DNA of 64,000 nucleotides from Karstenula rhodostoma CBS 690.94 (lineage: Eukaryota > Ascomycota > Dothideomycetes > Pleosporales > Didymosphaeriaceae): the NCBI GenBank assembly GCA_010093485.1, contig MU001503.1, positions 1,633,132-1,697,131 on the forward strand, read 5' to 3'. The notes below the pieces were generated by a model. The model was not told where the DNA came from. It worked only from the letters and a program-made list of their open reading frames with translations, and searched no databases. The position numbers and the translations under genes are program-made. Shown piece after piece: positions 14,168-23,636 of the stretch. Within the stretch, counting starts at the first letter, position 1; each line of letters opens with the position of its first letter.

Positions 14168-14417
14168 TATTCTAGTACCTTAATAGCTAGTCTTTAATAA
14201 GAATTTTAAAGAATATTCTAGTACCTTAATAGCTAGTCTTTAATAAGAATTTTAGAGGATATTCTAATACCTTAATAGCTAGTCTTTAATAAGGACTTTA
14301 GAGGATATTCTAGTATCTTAATAGCTAGTCTTTAATAAGGACTTTAGAGGATATTCTAGTACCTTAATAGCTAGCCTTTAATAAGGACTTTAGAGGATAT
14401 TCTAGTACCTTAATAGT
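14168..14417. repeat. 46-bp tandem repeat, five full copies plus a partial one
   Basis: Copies begin at 14168, 14214, 14260, 14306, 14352 and 14398, exactly 46 bp apart. The unit starts TATTCTAGTACCTTAATAGC and continues with a TAGTCTTTAATAAGGAC-like half. Copies differ at only a few positions, mostly transitions. The exact period in otherwise decayed DNA suggests the array expanded after, or late in, RIP. Confidence 0.9.
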
Positions 14418-14778
14418 TAATTTAAAGAAAAATTTTAAAATTTTAGTAGACCTTTTTATATCTAAAAAGCTAAAGATAGATATTATAGTTATTAATTTCT
14501 AGCTAAAAAAAGGGGTCTTAAATTTAATATAAGACTAGAATATAGCTAAATAGAATAAATACTCTTAGAATTAAATAGATAAAAGAAACTATATAAATTA
14601 AAACTAAATTTAAAATACTAAGATAGAGAGGATTCTAAAAAGGAACTCTCTATATACTAGATATTTAAGATTTACTAACTAATCTATATATAGGCTACTA
14701 GATAAGACTTAAACTTAAAAATAAATAAATATCCTATAAAGAGATTTAACCTTAGGTTAAATTAATCCTTATATATCT

Positions 14779-15460
14779 ACTAATATATTTTTCTTTTACT
14801 AACTCCTCTTCCCCCCTTACTACTACTACTATCTAGAAACTAATAAGTCTTTAAAAATAATTATTTATCTACTCTAAAGTCTTTATATATCTAGTAGTAT
14901 AAAGTATAAATTTATAATAAAAAAACTATATAATTTTTTATTTATTATTATTATTATTACTACTACTACTACTAGAAGTATAGTAATAAATTTATTAATA
15001 TATTTTTTTTTTACTAATTCTTTTTTCCCCTTTACTACTACTACTACTTAGAGACTAATAAGTCCTTAAAAATAATTAATTACTTACCTTAAAATCTCTA
15101 TATATTTAGTAGTATAGAGTATAGATTTATAAAGAGGGAATTATATAAAAACTACTACTATTACTACTTATTTTTACTAGTATAATTTATAAAAGTATAT
15201 TAATAAAAGTATATATTTAAGTAGTTATTTTTATACTTTAAATAAATTTATATTTTATTTTAAATAATTAATTATAATATTATAGCTTTTTTTTTTTTTT
15301 TCTACTACTATTACTACTACTACTAGAAGTATAATAGTAGATTTACTAATATATTTTTTTTTACTAGTTTCTTTTCTCTTTTTCCCTTTTACTATTAATA
15401 CTACTTAGAAATTAATATATTTTTAAAAGTAATTATCTATTTACCTTAAAGCCTTTATAT
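14779..15460. repeat. Three diverged direct repeats with trinucleotide (ACT/ATT) tracts
   Basis: Related blocks start near 14779, 14992 and 15339. Each runs: TTACTAATATATTT-like lead, C/T-rich tract, ACT trinucleotide tract, then CTTAGAAACTAATAAGTC-like text and an AAAGTCTTTATATAT motif. Spacing is irregular (about 210 and 350 bp), so this is a family of decayed repeats rather than a strict tandem array. Confidence 0.65.
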
Positions 15461-15472
15461 ATTTATAAACTT

Positions 15473-15625
15473 TTATACTAATAATAACTATTAATATAAA
15501 ATTAGATAATAAGTTTTTATACTAGTAGTAACTATTAGTATAAAACTAAATAATAAATTCTTATACTAATAATAATTATTAATATAAAACTAGATAATAA
15601 GCTCTTATACTAGTAATAAATAGTA
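15473..15625. repeat. 44-bp tandem repeat, three copies plus a partial one
   Basis: TTATACTA starts recur at 15473, 15517, 15561 and 15605, exactly 44 bp apart. Each unit holds an imperfect palindrome (ACTAATAATAACTATTAATAT). A related palindromic copy lies at about 15703-15728. Confidence 0.85.
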
Positions 15626-16192
15626 TATATATATAGTAGTATTTAAGTATATATTTTTAGAGAAAATAATAAATTTCTATTTTTTATATATATATTATTA
15701 TTATACTAATAGTTACTATTAGTATAGAAAAAGGCTATAATATAAAAATATAAAATTATATATATTTTATTATATAAAATATCCCTTTTAGGGATATTTT
15801 ATATTTAAAAAGGGAAATATTTCCTTATTTATAAAATTTATTACTTATTTTAACTAAAGTTTCTCTATATAAGAATATAATATACCTATATAAGGATATA
15901 ATATATCTATCTAGATAAATATATCCCTATTATAGGGAAACTCTAGCTATAGTAATTAGAATAGTATACTTTAATTCTAAATAGGACTAACCTAACGATT
16001 TTTTTTAAAGGAAGGGTATAAATATATTACTAGATATAGTCTAAAATATAGATTAACTACCACGATTCTATCTTTTATAATAACTAAATAATTAATATAA
16101 CTATATACTTTATAGTATACTATCCCGGATACTATAGAAATATTCTTATCTAATAAATAGATTATATATAACTGGACTATATATATATATCT

Positions 16193-16264
16193 ATATTATA
16201 GAGATTTACTATAAGATAGGATAACTTAATAAAATAGAGGGGATAAAAAGGTATATTATACTTT
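16193..16264 (+). repeat. Inverted-repeat arm A, left (RIP-mutated)
   Basis: This arm matches the reverse complement of 17256-17326. It reads GAGATTTACTATAAGATAGG where the right copy has GAGATTCACTATAAGGTAGG. Differences are mainly C-to-T or G-to-A in this arm, so this copy took the RIP damage. Confidence 0.75.
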
Positions 16265-16371
16265 ACTAATATATAAATAAAGGGGGACTAAAAAAGTAGC
16301 TAAGGCTTACCTAGTATCTATATATAGGCTAACTAAAAAGGGTATATATATATAGAATCTATATTATAGAT

Positions 16372-16441
16372 AGGCCTCTAAGTAATCGCGGGTAGATTTA
16401 TAACTAAATTAGGCTAAGTTTTATATAGGCTAAGGAGCTAT
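16372..16441 (+). repeat. Inverted-repeat arm B, left (RIP-mutated)
   Basis: An ungapped 70-bp match to the reverse complement of 17432-17501, with seven differences, all transitions in the RIP direction in this arm. It begins AGGCCTCTAAGTAATCGCGG. Confidence 0.85.
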
Positions 16442-16539
16442 ATAGAGAAACTATATAATAATATATTATAAAAAGTTTTTTAGGAGAGCTATATAGATAT
16501 ATATATTTATATATATTTATACCTATACTATCTAGAGTA

Positions 16540-16592
16540 TATAGGTATATATAGGTATATATAGATATATATAGGTATATATAAGTATACTA
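16540..16592. repeat. Low-complexity GGTATATATA repeat
   Basis: Several copies of an 11-12-bp GGTATATATAGA-like unit in a row. Simple-sequence expansion, no further meaning seen. Confidence 0.7.
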
Positions 16593-16702
16593 GATTTATA
16601 TAAAATCTTTATAAAAGAGAATTTCTTTATTCTTTAATAACTTTTATAATATTAAAGCTATAATTATAATTTTTTAATAGATTTATAGAGAAATCCTTAT
16701 AT

Positions 16703-16987
16703 NNNNNNNNNNNNNNNNNNNNNNNNNNNNNNNNNNNNNNNNNNNNNNNNNNNNNNNNNNNNNNNNNNNNNNNNNNNNNNNNNNNNNNNNNNNNNNNNNN
16801 NNNNNNNNNNNNNNNNNNNNNNNNNNNNNNNNNNNNNNNNNNNNNNNNNNNNNNNNNNNNNNNNNNNNNNNNNNNNNNNNNNNNNNNNNNNNNNNNNNNN
16901 NNNNNNNNNNNNNNNNNNNNNNNNNNNNNNNNNNNNNNNNNNNNNNNNNNNNNNNNNNNNNNNNNNNNNNNNNNNNNNNNNNNNNNN
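16703..16987. other. Assembly gap (285 N)
   Basis: A run of N flanked by TA microsatellite sequence. It lies between the two arms of both inverted-repeat pairs, so the content of that element is unknown. Confidence 0.99.
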
Positions 16988-17255
16988 ATATATATATATA
17001 TATATAAAAATATAGGGCTAGCTAGTATATACTAGATACTTAGGGTACTTAATTATATATAAATATATATAGGACTATACTAGCTACCTATATATATTAA
17101 TAAGATAAAAACTTTTTATAATATATAAATTATTATAGGTATATAGTATTTCTTAATAGTAGAGCTACTATATTATTACTAGGAACTTAATATATAGTAT
17201 TAATAATAGATACGATATATAATACTAACTAAAATAATACTAATACTAAGAAAAT

Positions 17256-17326
17256 AAGCACAACGCACCTTTTTGTCCCCCCTACTTTATTGAGTTACCC
17301 TACCTTATAGTGAATCTCTATAATAT
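17256..17326 (-). repeat. Inverted-repeat arm A, right (better preserved)
   Basis: Partner of 16193-16264 on the opposite strand. It keeps CA and TG dinucleotides (AAGCACAACGCACC at its start) and marks where RIP damage begins to fade. Confidence 0.75.
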
Positions 17327-17431
17327 ATATACTAAGAATTTATATATTAATTAATATATATTATCTATAACTTAGTTATTAAAAAAAACTTTTACTCTAT
17401 AGTAATTTACTCTATAGAGTGGTATTTTAAA

Positions 17432-17501
17432 ATAGCTCCTTAGCCTGTATAAAACTTAGCCTGATTTAGTTACAGGCCTGCCCGCGATTACTTAGAGGCC
17501 T
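17432..17501 (-). repeat. Inverted-repeat arm B, right (better preserved)
   Basis: Partner of 16372-16441. Its outer end overlaps a 14-bp direct repeat, AGGCCTGCCCGCGA, at 17474-17487 and 17496-17509. Confidence 0.85.
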
Positions 17502-17509
17502 GCCCGCGA

Positions 17510-18380
17510 CGTCGATCCATACATATAGCTAGCACGTACTATTTTAGCTCCGCGGAGGCTAGAATGCGGGAGAGTGAACAGACCATCGGATCGCGACCAA
17601 TGGCGCACCTGTCCGATTACGGAACAACGGCGTTCTGAGCTCGATCGGGCCAGAGTGATGATAGCAAAGACCTCCAATCCAGGGCTCATAGATACGACAG
17701 GTTCAATGTGGTCGGCGCGCGGGAGGCTTTTTGGACGAACGGGTGGCCCTGCGCTGGCACATCCGAATGATGGCCAGGTAATGCGACAACGTATTGGATA
17801 CAGGGCATCCATGGTATCTCTACCCGAGCGACCACTGATGCTATGAAGGACCACAACATCGTCGATTTACCCCTCGCATGCGAGCGCAAGTGCCTACTCG
17901 TCGATGATCTGCTTGAATCACCGTTACTATCAGGAGGGAAATAATGACAAAAAGATCGAGTTATCGAGTGTAGACAAAAATGTTGACAAAAACGTATTTC
18001 CCCTAGCTAATAGCTCAAAAATAAGCGTATTTAAAAAAGGGTAACCGTTACTATGACGGTCTTGCTACAGTATGTTCTGGTGGTGTCAATGCTGAAGAGG
18101 CTGGCGGATCGCCTGACATCGCTTACCCTGGGATACGGAAACATATGACCAAGCCGACTAAGGAACTTGAGTTTCCCCTTTGAGGATGCACTGCGAAAGC
18201 CCAGAAGTCGGTGTAAGAACAACCGTATTGCGCCCAAGTCAGAAAAATGACCATGTCGCTGCCCGCATGACTTGTGATCGTCTGATAACGATAAGAAACA
18301 TACGTCCATTTCCAGCGCGAGATTCCCAGTTCTCAACTATTACATCTGTTTCATTGTCCTCGGTCTGCTATAGCTGAAAC
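17510..18380. other. Gene-poor stretch at the isochore edge
   Basis: Composition is normal here but open frames are short and overlap on both strands without coding character. It contains an 11-bp direct repeat ACCGTTACTAT at 17920-17930 and 18044-18054 enclosing a 113-bp A-rich segment, possibly a small insertion. Confidence 0.5.
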
Positions 18381-18389
18381 GAGCGGTGG

Positions 18390-19958
18390 TGTGGGTTGTA
18401 CTGCAATTCTGGGAACCCTTCAACGGCATTTATCCGCCTTGACAGCGCAGACTTCCAAAACAATGGCTGTACAGGGTCGATTGACACTGCCAATCAGCAG
18501 ATATCTTGGACGAATCCTTGCTTGCGCCCAGGCCCGGGGCTTGACTCTCCTTCCCGTTCCGGCACCACAGCATTGGTACGGCTCTTGCTGGACACGGGCC
18601 GGACAGAATGCTCTAAGAAGAGAGAAAATTGCCATCAGGATCACTGTCGCGTGGAAAGGAGTGACGTGAAGAGATGCACCAAACTCGCGTGTGGTTCTTG
18701 TGGGGCTTGATGCTTGCGGGGAATTGCGTGCTATCGTAGTTGCCGAGTGCCTGGTTCCCGCGTGGCACTTAAATGTCGAAGTCTGGTGTAAATCTCTGGC
18801 ATTATCTGTGAAGCATCGCAAGTGCGATAAGACAGTTGAATATCTGGAGAATTTTTAGCATCGCTCGTTGCTCAGGCAGATGTTGAGTTTCAAGTGTTCA
18901 TTTCGGCATTCGCGTTCCCAGACAGTGATCTGAGTGCACCCGGCCAGAATTCTGGCCCCACGCAGCACTCGTTCCTTGCCCTGTTCGCAATCCGAACCCC
19001 GCACAGACACTTGCTTGATCTCCAGTGGTCGCCGTCCATCCTCCAGATTCGCTCGCCTAACGAGTTTGTCCCTGTCCAAACCATCCTGACGGGTTGGTCC
19101 CTGTTTCTGGGCCAACTAACTTCCAATTTCGACGCCGTGGCTGCATGTTCAGCTCGTATCCCTGAACTCGACCACTGTCGCCCGCTGGCCATGGCGTCCT
19201 TACTTGATGGCTTGAGGCTGCTCTGGAGGCGTTCGGGTGTGGCTCTTTTCCCCTCGGAACCTGCTTGCTGGCGTTGGAGTCTGTTTGACATACTCAACGC
19301 TAGAAACGAACGACTGAACGGCCGACCCATATACCCCACAGTCACGACGATTCTGGGAATCACGAATGCATTTCACGTAGCGAAAATCAGTGGTTGATCG
19401 CGATACCGTTCCACGACAGCGACGATGGCACCGCGGCCACTGGATCAAAATGGGCAACCGCAGCAGCCTACGCAGCCGAACCAGGCAACACCCTCGCCCA
19501 CATCAACCAGCAACCCTTTATCCTCACCGACAGTCGTTAAGGCTGGCGAGGTTATGCTCATTATCTCGCTCGTTCTGATCCTCATTGTCGTTGTTACCGT
19601 CTCGATACATCTTTACCTCAAGCGCCAGAAACGGCATCGTCGGACATCGCCGAAGAAGAAAGCCGGAAAGGTCGCAAACGGACAACCGGAGCTACAGTCG
19701 AAGGAAAAGAAAATGGCCGAGTTAGTGGGAACACCGCTCTGTGAGATAGGCGATTCAGAGCCGAGACACGAGATGGAAGACGCGGAAGTCCTAGAACGGG
19801 ATACCATGACCGAACCGGAGCATCCGCAAGAGCACCCGGTACATATTGTCAGTCCATTGACGCCTAACTACGACGCCGGTCAAATGTTCGGTGACATGTC
19901 CACCCGCGCCACTGCACAGCCAGAAGCAGGCGTATATGCCGCTTACATGGTTCGGTGA
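18390..19958 (+). pseudogene. Probable decayed single-pass membrane protein gene
   Basis: Three pieces in different frames look like parts of one gene. At about 18400-18560 a frame reads a Cys-containing extracellular-type stretch (…DFQNNGCTGSIDTANQQ…). At about 19305-19534 another frame reads …NQWLIAIPFHDSDDG…KWATAAAYAAEPGNT… and stops at TAA (19532-19534). The last piece, open from 19425 to 19958, encodes a Pro/Thr/Ser-rich stalk, a strong membrane helix (VMLIISLVLILIVVVTVSI, about 19552-19608), a basic stop-transfer KRQKRHRR and an acidic tail. The frame change near 19530 with no good splice pair suggests a frameshift, and no start or signal peptide could be placed. An intact gene with several introns is not excluded. 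Family not recognised. Confidence 0.4.
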
Positions 19959-22020
19959 TAAGGTAACAGAAGGAGGATAATCGGTCCATTACGCCAAATG
20001 GAGAGCGTGTTGTCAGCGAATGCGATCGGACAATGCACATCGCAAGATGCGCTAAGTCTCACGCTCGTGTCCCAGTAAGTGTTCCCGGTAATTCCTCCAC
20101 AAACTTACACTGACCGAGAGTAGCTATTAGCCCAGAAGCGTGATCACCGTCGTACGTTACGAGCTGTGTAGAGCCACTGCAATACATCCGGACATTGATC
20201 CAAGAGAAAGCGACCCGTCGCTTGGTCTCCAGTGCAGAAGCGGTCGAACGACTATATGGCGTTCGGTACAGACCGAAGTTGGTGCCAGGAGGTTGAGGAA
20301 ATGGTTCGGGAAGCACACGGTCGAAGACAGAATAGGAGCAGGGTGGATGAAGGATTAGATGGCAGGATCTGCTGTCTCCATATACCAGCGGGACTCAGGA
20401 CGATGAAGAAGGGATGCGGCGTTCACCTATATGATAATGCCGTTGCGAGAACAAGATATCTGCTTTGTTGCCACATGCCTTCTGGGGTTTATGCACTAGT
20501 TCGTATGCTCAAATGCGCGACTGCAGTTGCGATAGATGCAGGGAAACTCGAAAGATACTGGACCATCCTTTGTAAACGTGTCCGAATTTACTCTTATCAC
20601 TATTTCCATGCTCCACTTGCATTAGCAGACAGTTAATCCACCCTCGTCTTGGGATGTTGCACTACTCACATACAAGCTGCCACTAAAACAACACTAAGTT
20701 TCCTCTAAGTATGCTAGTAAAGCTATTACCATCATCAGGGCAGACTTTGGTGACCATCAAGACCACAGGATTCCCACTACGTGATGGGACTTCGAAACGA
20801 ATCGCCTTATTTATGTACACCTATGCTACCCCGCGTCTGTGCTGCAAGGCAGAATCCCCGCCGCCCTCAGGTGCACTTCGCCACCACTGATACTCAAGGC
20901 TATCAATAATGGAAATAGTCACGATACTTTCCGAGTTGCCGCAGCGATATCGAATTGGAATAAGGTTGGTGCCCTCAGTATACACCTTGAACTGAGAGCG
21001 ACTAAGTCTCGAAACAGTTACATCTCGGCAAGTTCTATCTTCGAGGCTGGATACACTCCTCGAGTACTCATGCCAAGATTTCGACCTAACATCTACAACG
21101 GCCAACCTACCATGCCTTCCAACCAGACATTGAAATTCAGGAGACTAGATTTTGGATCTGAAGATCCTCCGGGCCGTTGGGTGCTCCGCTGAGCTGGGTG
21201 TGCGCACACCATCAAAATTTCGAACATCAAAACCCGCAATTAAACTCTCTTTTCTTTCTTCCGCGTTAGCTAGAATCTACAGAGCCTCTATCTCCAGATA
21301 AACCCACTATACGTGCCATCTACAATCCTTCTATGTTCTGCCTCTTCGTTTCTTCGCATCTGCGAGGAACAGTGTTACTTATCGTCATGTCCATATTTGT
21401 CTATCGCTTTACGGGACACTACTTTGTAGTTTGAGTCAACAATCAGAAAACCGTTACTTATCGACAATGGACTCATTGAATGTGTTTCACTACGGTCATA
21501 GAGATAATACCTCATCGATCACGAACCTCGCACTCGCTATGATGGTTAACAGTAGGACTTTTCATCTCAGCGGTGTACGAAAAAATAGGATCCGTGTCCG
21601 CACAGAGGGGCATGAAGCACCACGATCATTGAACGCTATTATGTTCAAAAGATCGCGCGAACTACATTCGTATGACTGCGAAACAGAACCAGACACCCGA
21701 GGTCCTTTAATGGGATGCTGCCCTCAACCGGCTGCAGAAACAGATGAACGGCCACCTGGGCAAGAGATGTAAATTCAACAGTCAGTGACCGCGAACGTTC
21801 TAGTGAGGACAATGAACCTTCCAAGCAACGTGATCATTTATTGTAATGGTGTATACATTCGTTGTTGGGCACTATGCTACACGCCTCCATTTCCATGGTC
21901 GTTTCGTACTCTCCAAACTCCATACCGATGCTAATGCCGCTAAATGCAAGTCATTCATAGATCCATAGACGCCATGTCGGACTCTTGCTGCGTGATGATA
22001 CAACCAGACGTCTGCGCATC
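19959..22020. other. Intergenic, no supported gene
   Basis: Only short frames without codon structure or family resemblance. It contains one copy of a short dispersed repeat (21385-21452). Confidence 0.5.
21372..21463 (+). repeat. Short dispersed repeat, copy 1 (SINE/retroposon-like)
   Basis: The core 21385-21452 (…GTCCATATTTGTCTATCGC…GTCAACAATCAGAAAACC) matches 52035-52096. It is flanked by an 11-bp direct repeat GTTACTTATCG at 21374-21384 and 21453-21463 and ends in an A-rich stretch directly before the right flank. This is the layout left by target-primed retroposition. The copy is shorter at its 5' side than the 52-kb copy. Confidence 0.5.
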
Positions 22021-22863
22021 CTACTTGCGCTCTCGGGGACGTCCCCAAAGCTCCTCTTCGTTCGCAGCTTGCATCGGCGAAATGCCGGTTGAGGGCTGGG
22101 CAGCGGTGAACTCCGGGCCGCAAGAGCCGCGGTCGATGGTTAGTGAGTTGAGGCCCCAGTGGATCTGCTCGGAGGCGTCGTTCGGCAGGCCAATGCGCTT
22201 GCGGGCGGGAGACTGGGTCTCTGATATGGCGCTGGTGTTGGATGACATCAGGGCGAGGGAGAGCGAGTCCAACTCTGCTGCGAATGCTTTCTCTTCTTCA
22301 CTGTATTGGAGCGCTGAGCATACGTTGGTGGGACGCGTGGTCGAGCGGAGCTCCATCTCGTAGAGCTTTCGGTCGCTTAGGAACGATGCTTCGAGCTTGC
22401 GATGCTCGTCGTACCAGACGTCAGACTGCTCTGTGGTCATCCCGGCTAGAGGGGGGTACAGGGCGTTGTGCTCTGTTTCGCGCGTCGCCCAGATGGTCTT
22501 TGCTTCTTGCTCGACGCATTCTTGGCAAAGAAATGGAACGTCCGACACAAGACCGTGTGGCTCCAGGCAATTTGAGCCGCAATCCTCGACAAGGTCGGTT
22601 CGGATTCTGTGTGAGCATGATAGCTGATGATATAGACGGCCGCGGCAGGGCGTCGAGCGATTTGGACGCGTGATTTGCGAGGTCGCGGTTCGGCGCGCTT
22701 GCACCGCTGGTGCAGACTGGCGTGGCGTCGGCGTCCCTGTAACCTGTGGATCGACGGCCCAGCCCCAACGGCAGGCTTCTACTGCTTGCGCATGGCCCAT
22801 GGTGTCGGTGGAGAGCGTTGCGGACAGCTTTTTCGGCCTGAAGGCGTTGTTCGAGAAGTCCAT
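22021..22863 (-). CDS. Hypothetical protein with a Cys/His-rich segment
   Basis: A single uninterrupted frame of 280 residues from the ATG at 22863 (MDFSNN…). An in-frame ATG eight codons upstream at 22887 is possible. The middle carries a Cys/His pattern, CRGRLYHQLSCSHRIR…DCGSNCLEP…FLCQEC, which could bind zinc or form disulfides. There is no signal peptide and no membrane helix. The C-terminal third is rich in Ser and Glu and ends in a basic REERK-like tail. I have an impression of similar uncharacterised proteins in Dothideomycetes but cannot name a domain. Codon use is like its neighbours, which supports a real gene. Function unknown. Confidence 0.7.
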   Translation of the reverse strand: MDFSNNAFRPKKLSATLSTDTMGHAQAVEACRWGWAVDPQVTGTPTPRQSAPAVQARRTATSQITRPNRSTPCRGRLYHQLSCSHRIRTDLVEDCGSNCLEPHGLVSDVPFLCQECVEQEAKTIWATRETEHNALYPPLAGMTTEQSDVWYDEHRKLEASFLSDRKLYEMELRSTTRPTNVCSALQYSEEEKAFAAELDSLSLALMSSNTSAISETQSPARKRIGLPNDASEQIHWGLNSLTIDRGSCGPEFTAAQPSTGISPMQAANEEELWGRPRERK

Positions 22864-23636
22864 GATGATGTAGTGCTCAGTTCGCAAGTAGTCGGGTGAG
22901 TTGGGTGGCGTCAGCTGACTAGCGGAGTTGCTGCCTACTTCGAAAATAGCGATTTCCGTTCAGTCCAGTTTGTAGAGTTGGGTGATAACACCGTATGGAG
23001 AAATCAGCGTTTGAGTTGTGCAGGCCTTCAGATTTTAGTCCCGTGAATGCATAGTGCGTGAACAGCGATTCGGCCGTGTGAATGTAACGGGTAGTAGCAA
23101 CGTAGCTACTATTGATCCAGAGAGCGATGGTAAGTGTGTTCGATAACGATAGACAGAGTGGTCGCGCGTAGTGAAGCTGGGCGCGTATATGTGGAGACGC
23201 GGATAGGCCAGGCCAGGGTACAGCACGGTGGAGGTGAGGGTTGACCGTTGACGTACCTGCAGTTTCAAGATTCGTGGAGTGTGGGGCAAAATTGGCGCTA
23301 GAGGACCCGCCGCTTGCCGGGTCACGTGCCGAGAGCCTGAAGCGACGCTTCCACGCTTATTCACCACCTAGTATTCATGCCAGACAGGACAATATTCATG
23401 CTGTGAGCTACAGCCATGGATGAACGAAACCCAATCCTACATTGCCTAATTCTCTATCAGGTGAATGTCTGGAGCGCAAATCGCAAGTCGCGACTCGACG
23501 ATGCGATTGATGCCCGAGTGGCAAGAAAGGCCGCTGTTGAAGTGGTGATGTATTATCGCTTTGTTGATCGTACTGACGGTGCCCATGTTTGCGCGCGCTC
23601 CAAGGGAATGCATCTCGTATTGGAGATCTTGCACAC
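22864..23636. other. Intergenic
   Basis: Promoter side of the hypothetical gene and 3' side of the transporter. A CACGTG box lies near 23322-23327. No coding signal. Confidence 0.5.

Larger units (their letters stand above)
1..17430. other. AT-rich, RIP-saturated isochore
   Basis: This block is built almost only of A, T and TpA steps. CpA and TpG are nearly absent, while CpT, CpC and CpG survive at low level. That is the known end-state of repeat-induced point mutation, which turns CpA into TpA in duplicated DNA before meiosis. No open reading frame of useful length exists on either strand, and recognisable transposon frames are full of TAA and TAG codons. It is a graveyard of nested repeats, not a gene desert of unknown nature. 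Confidence 0.93.

Noticed and set aside
14168..14417. CRISPR-like array (regular 46-bp period)
   Set aside because: Head-to-tail repeats without unique spacers in a fungal nuclear genome; an ordinary minisatellite.
1..17430. Centromere or subtelomere interpretation of the AT-rich block
   Set aside because: No telomere repeat and no evidence beyond AT content; RIP-dead transposons explain it. A centromere cannot be excluded from sequence alone.
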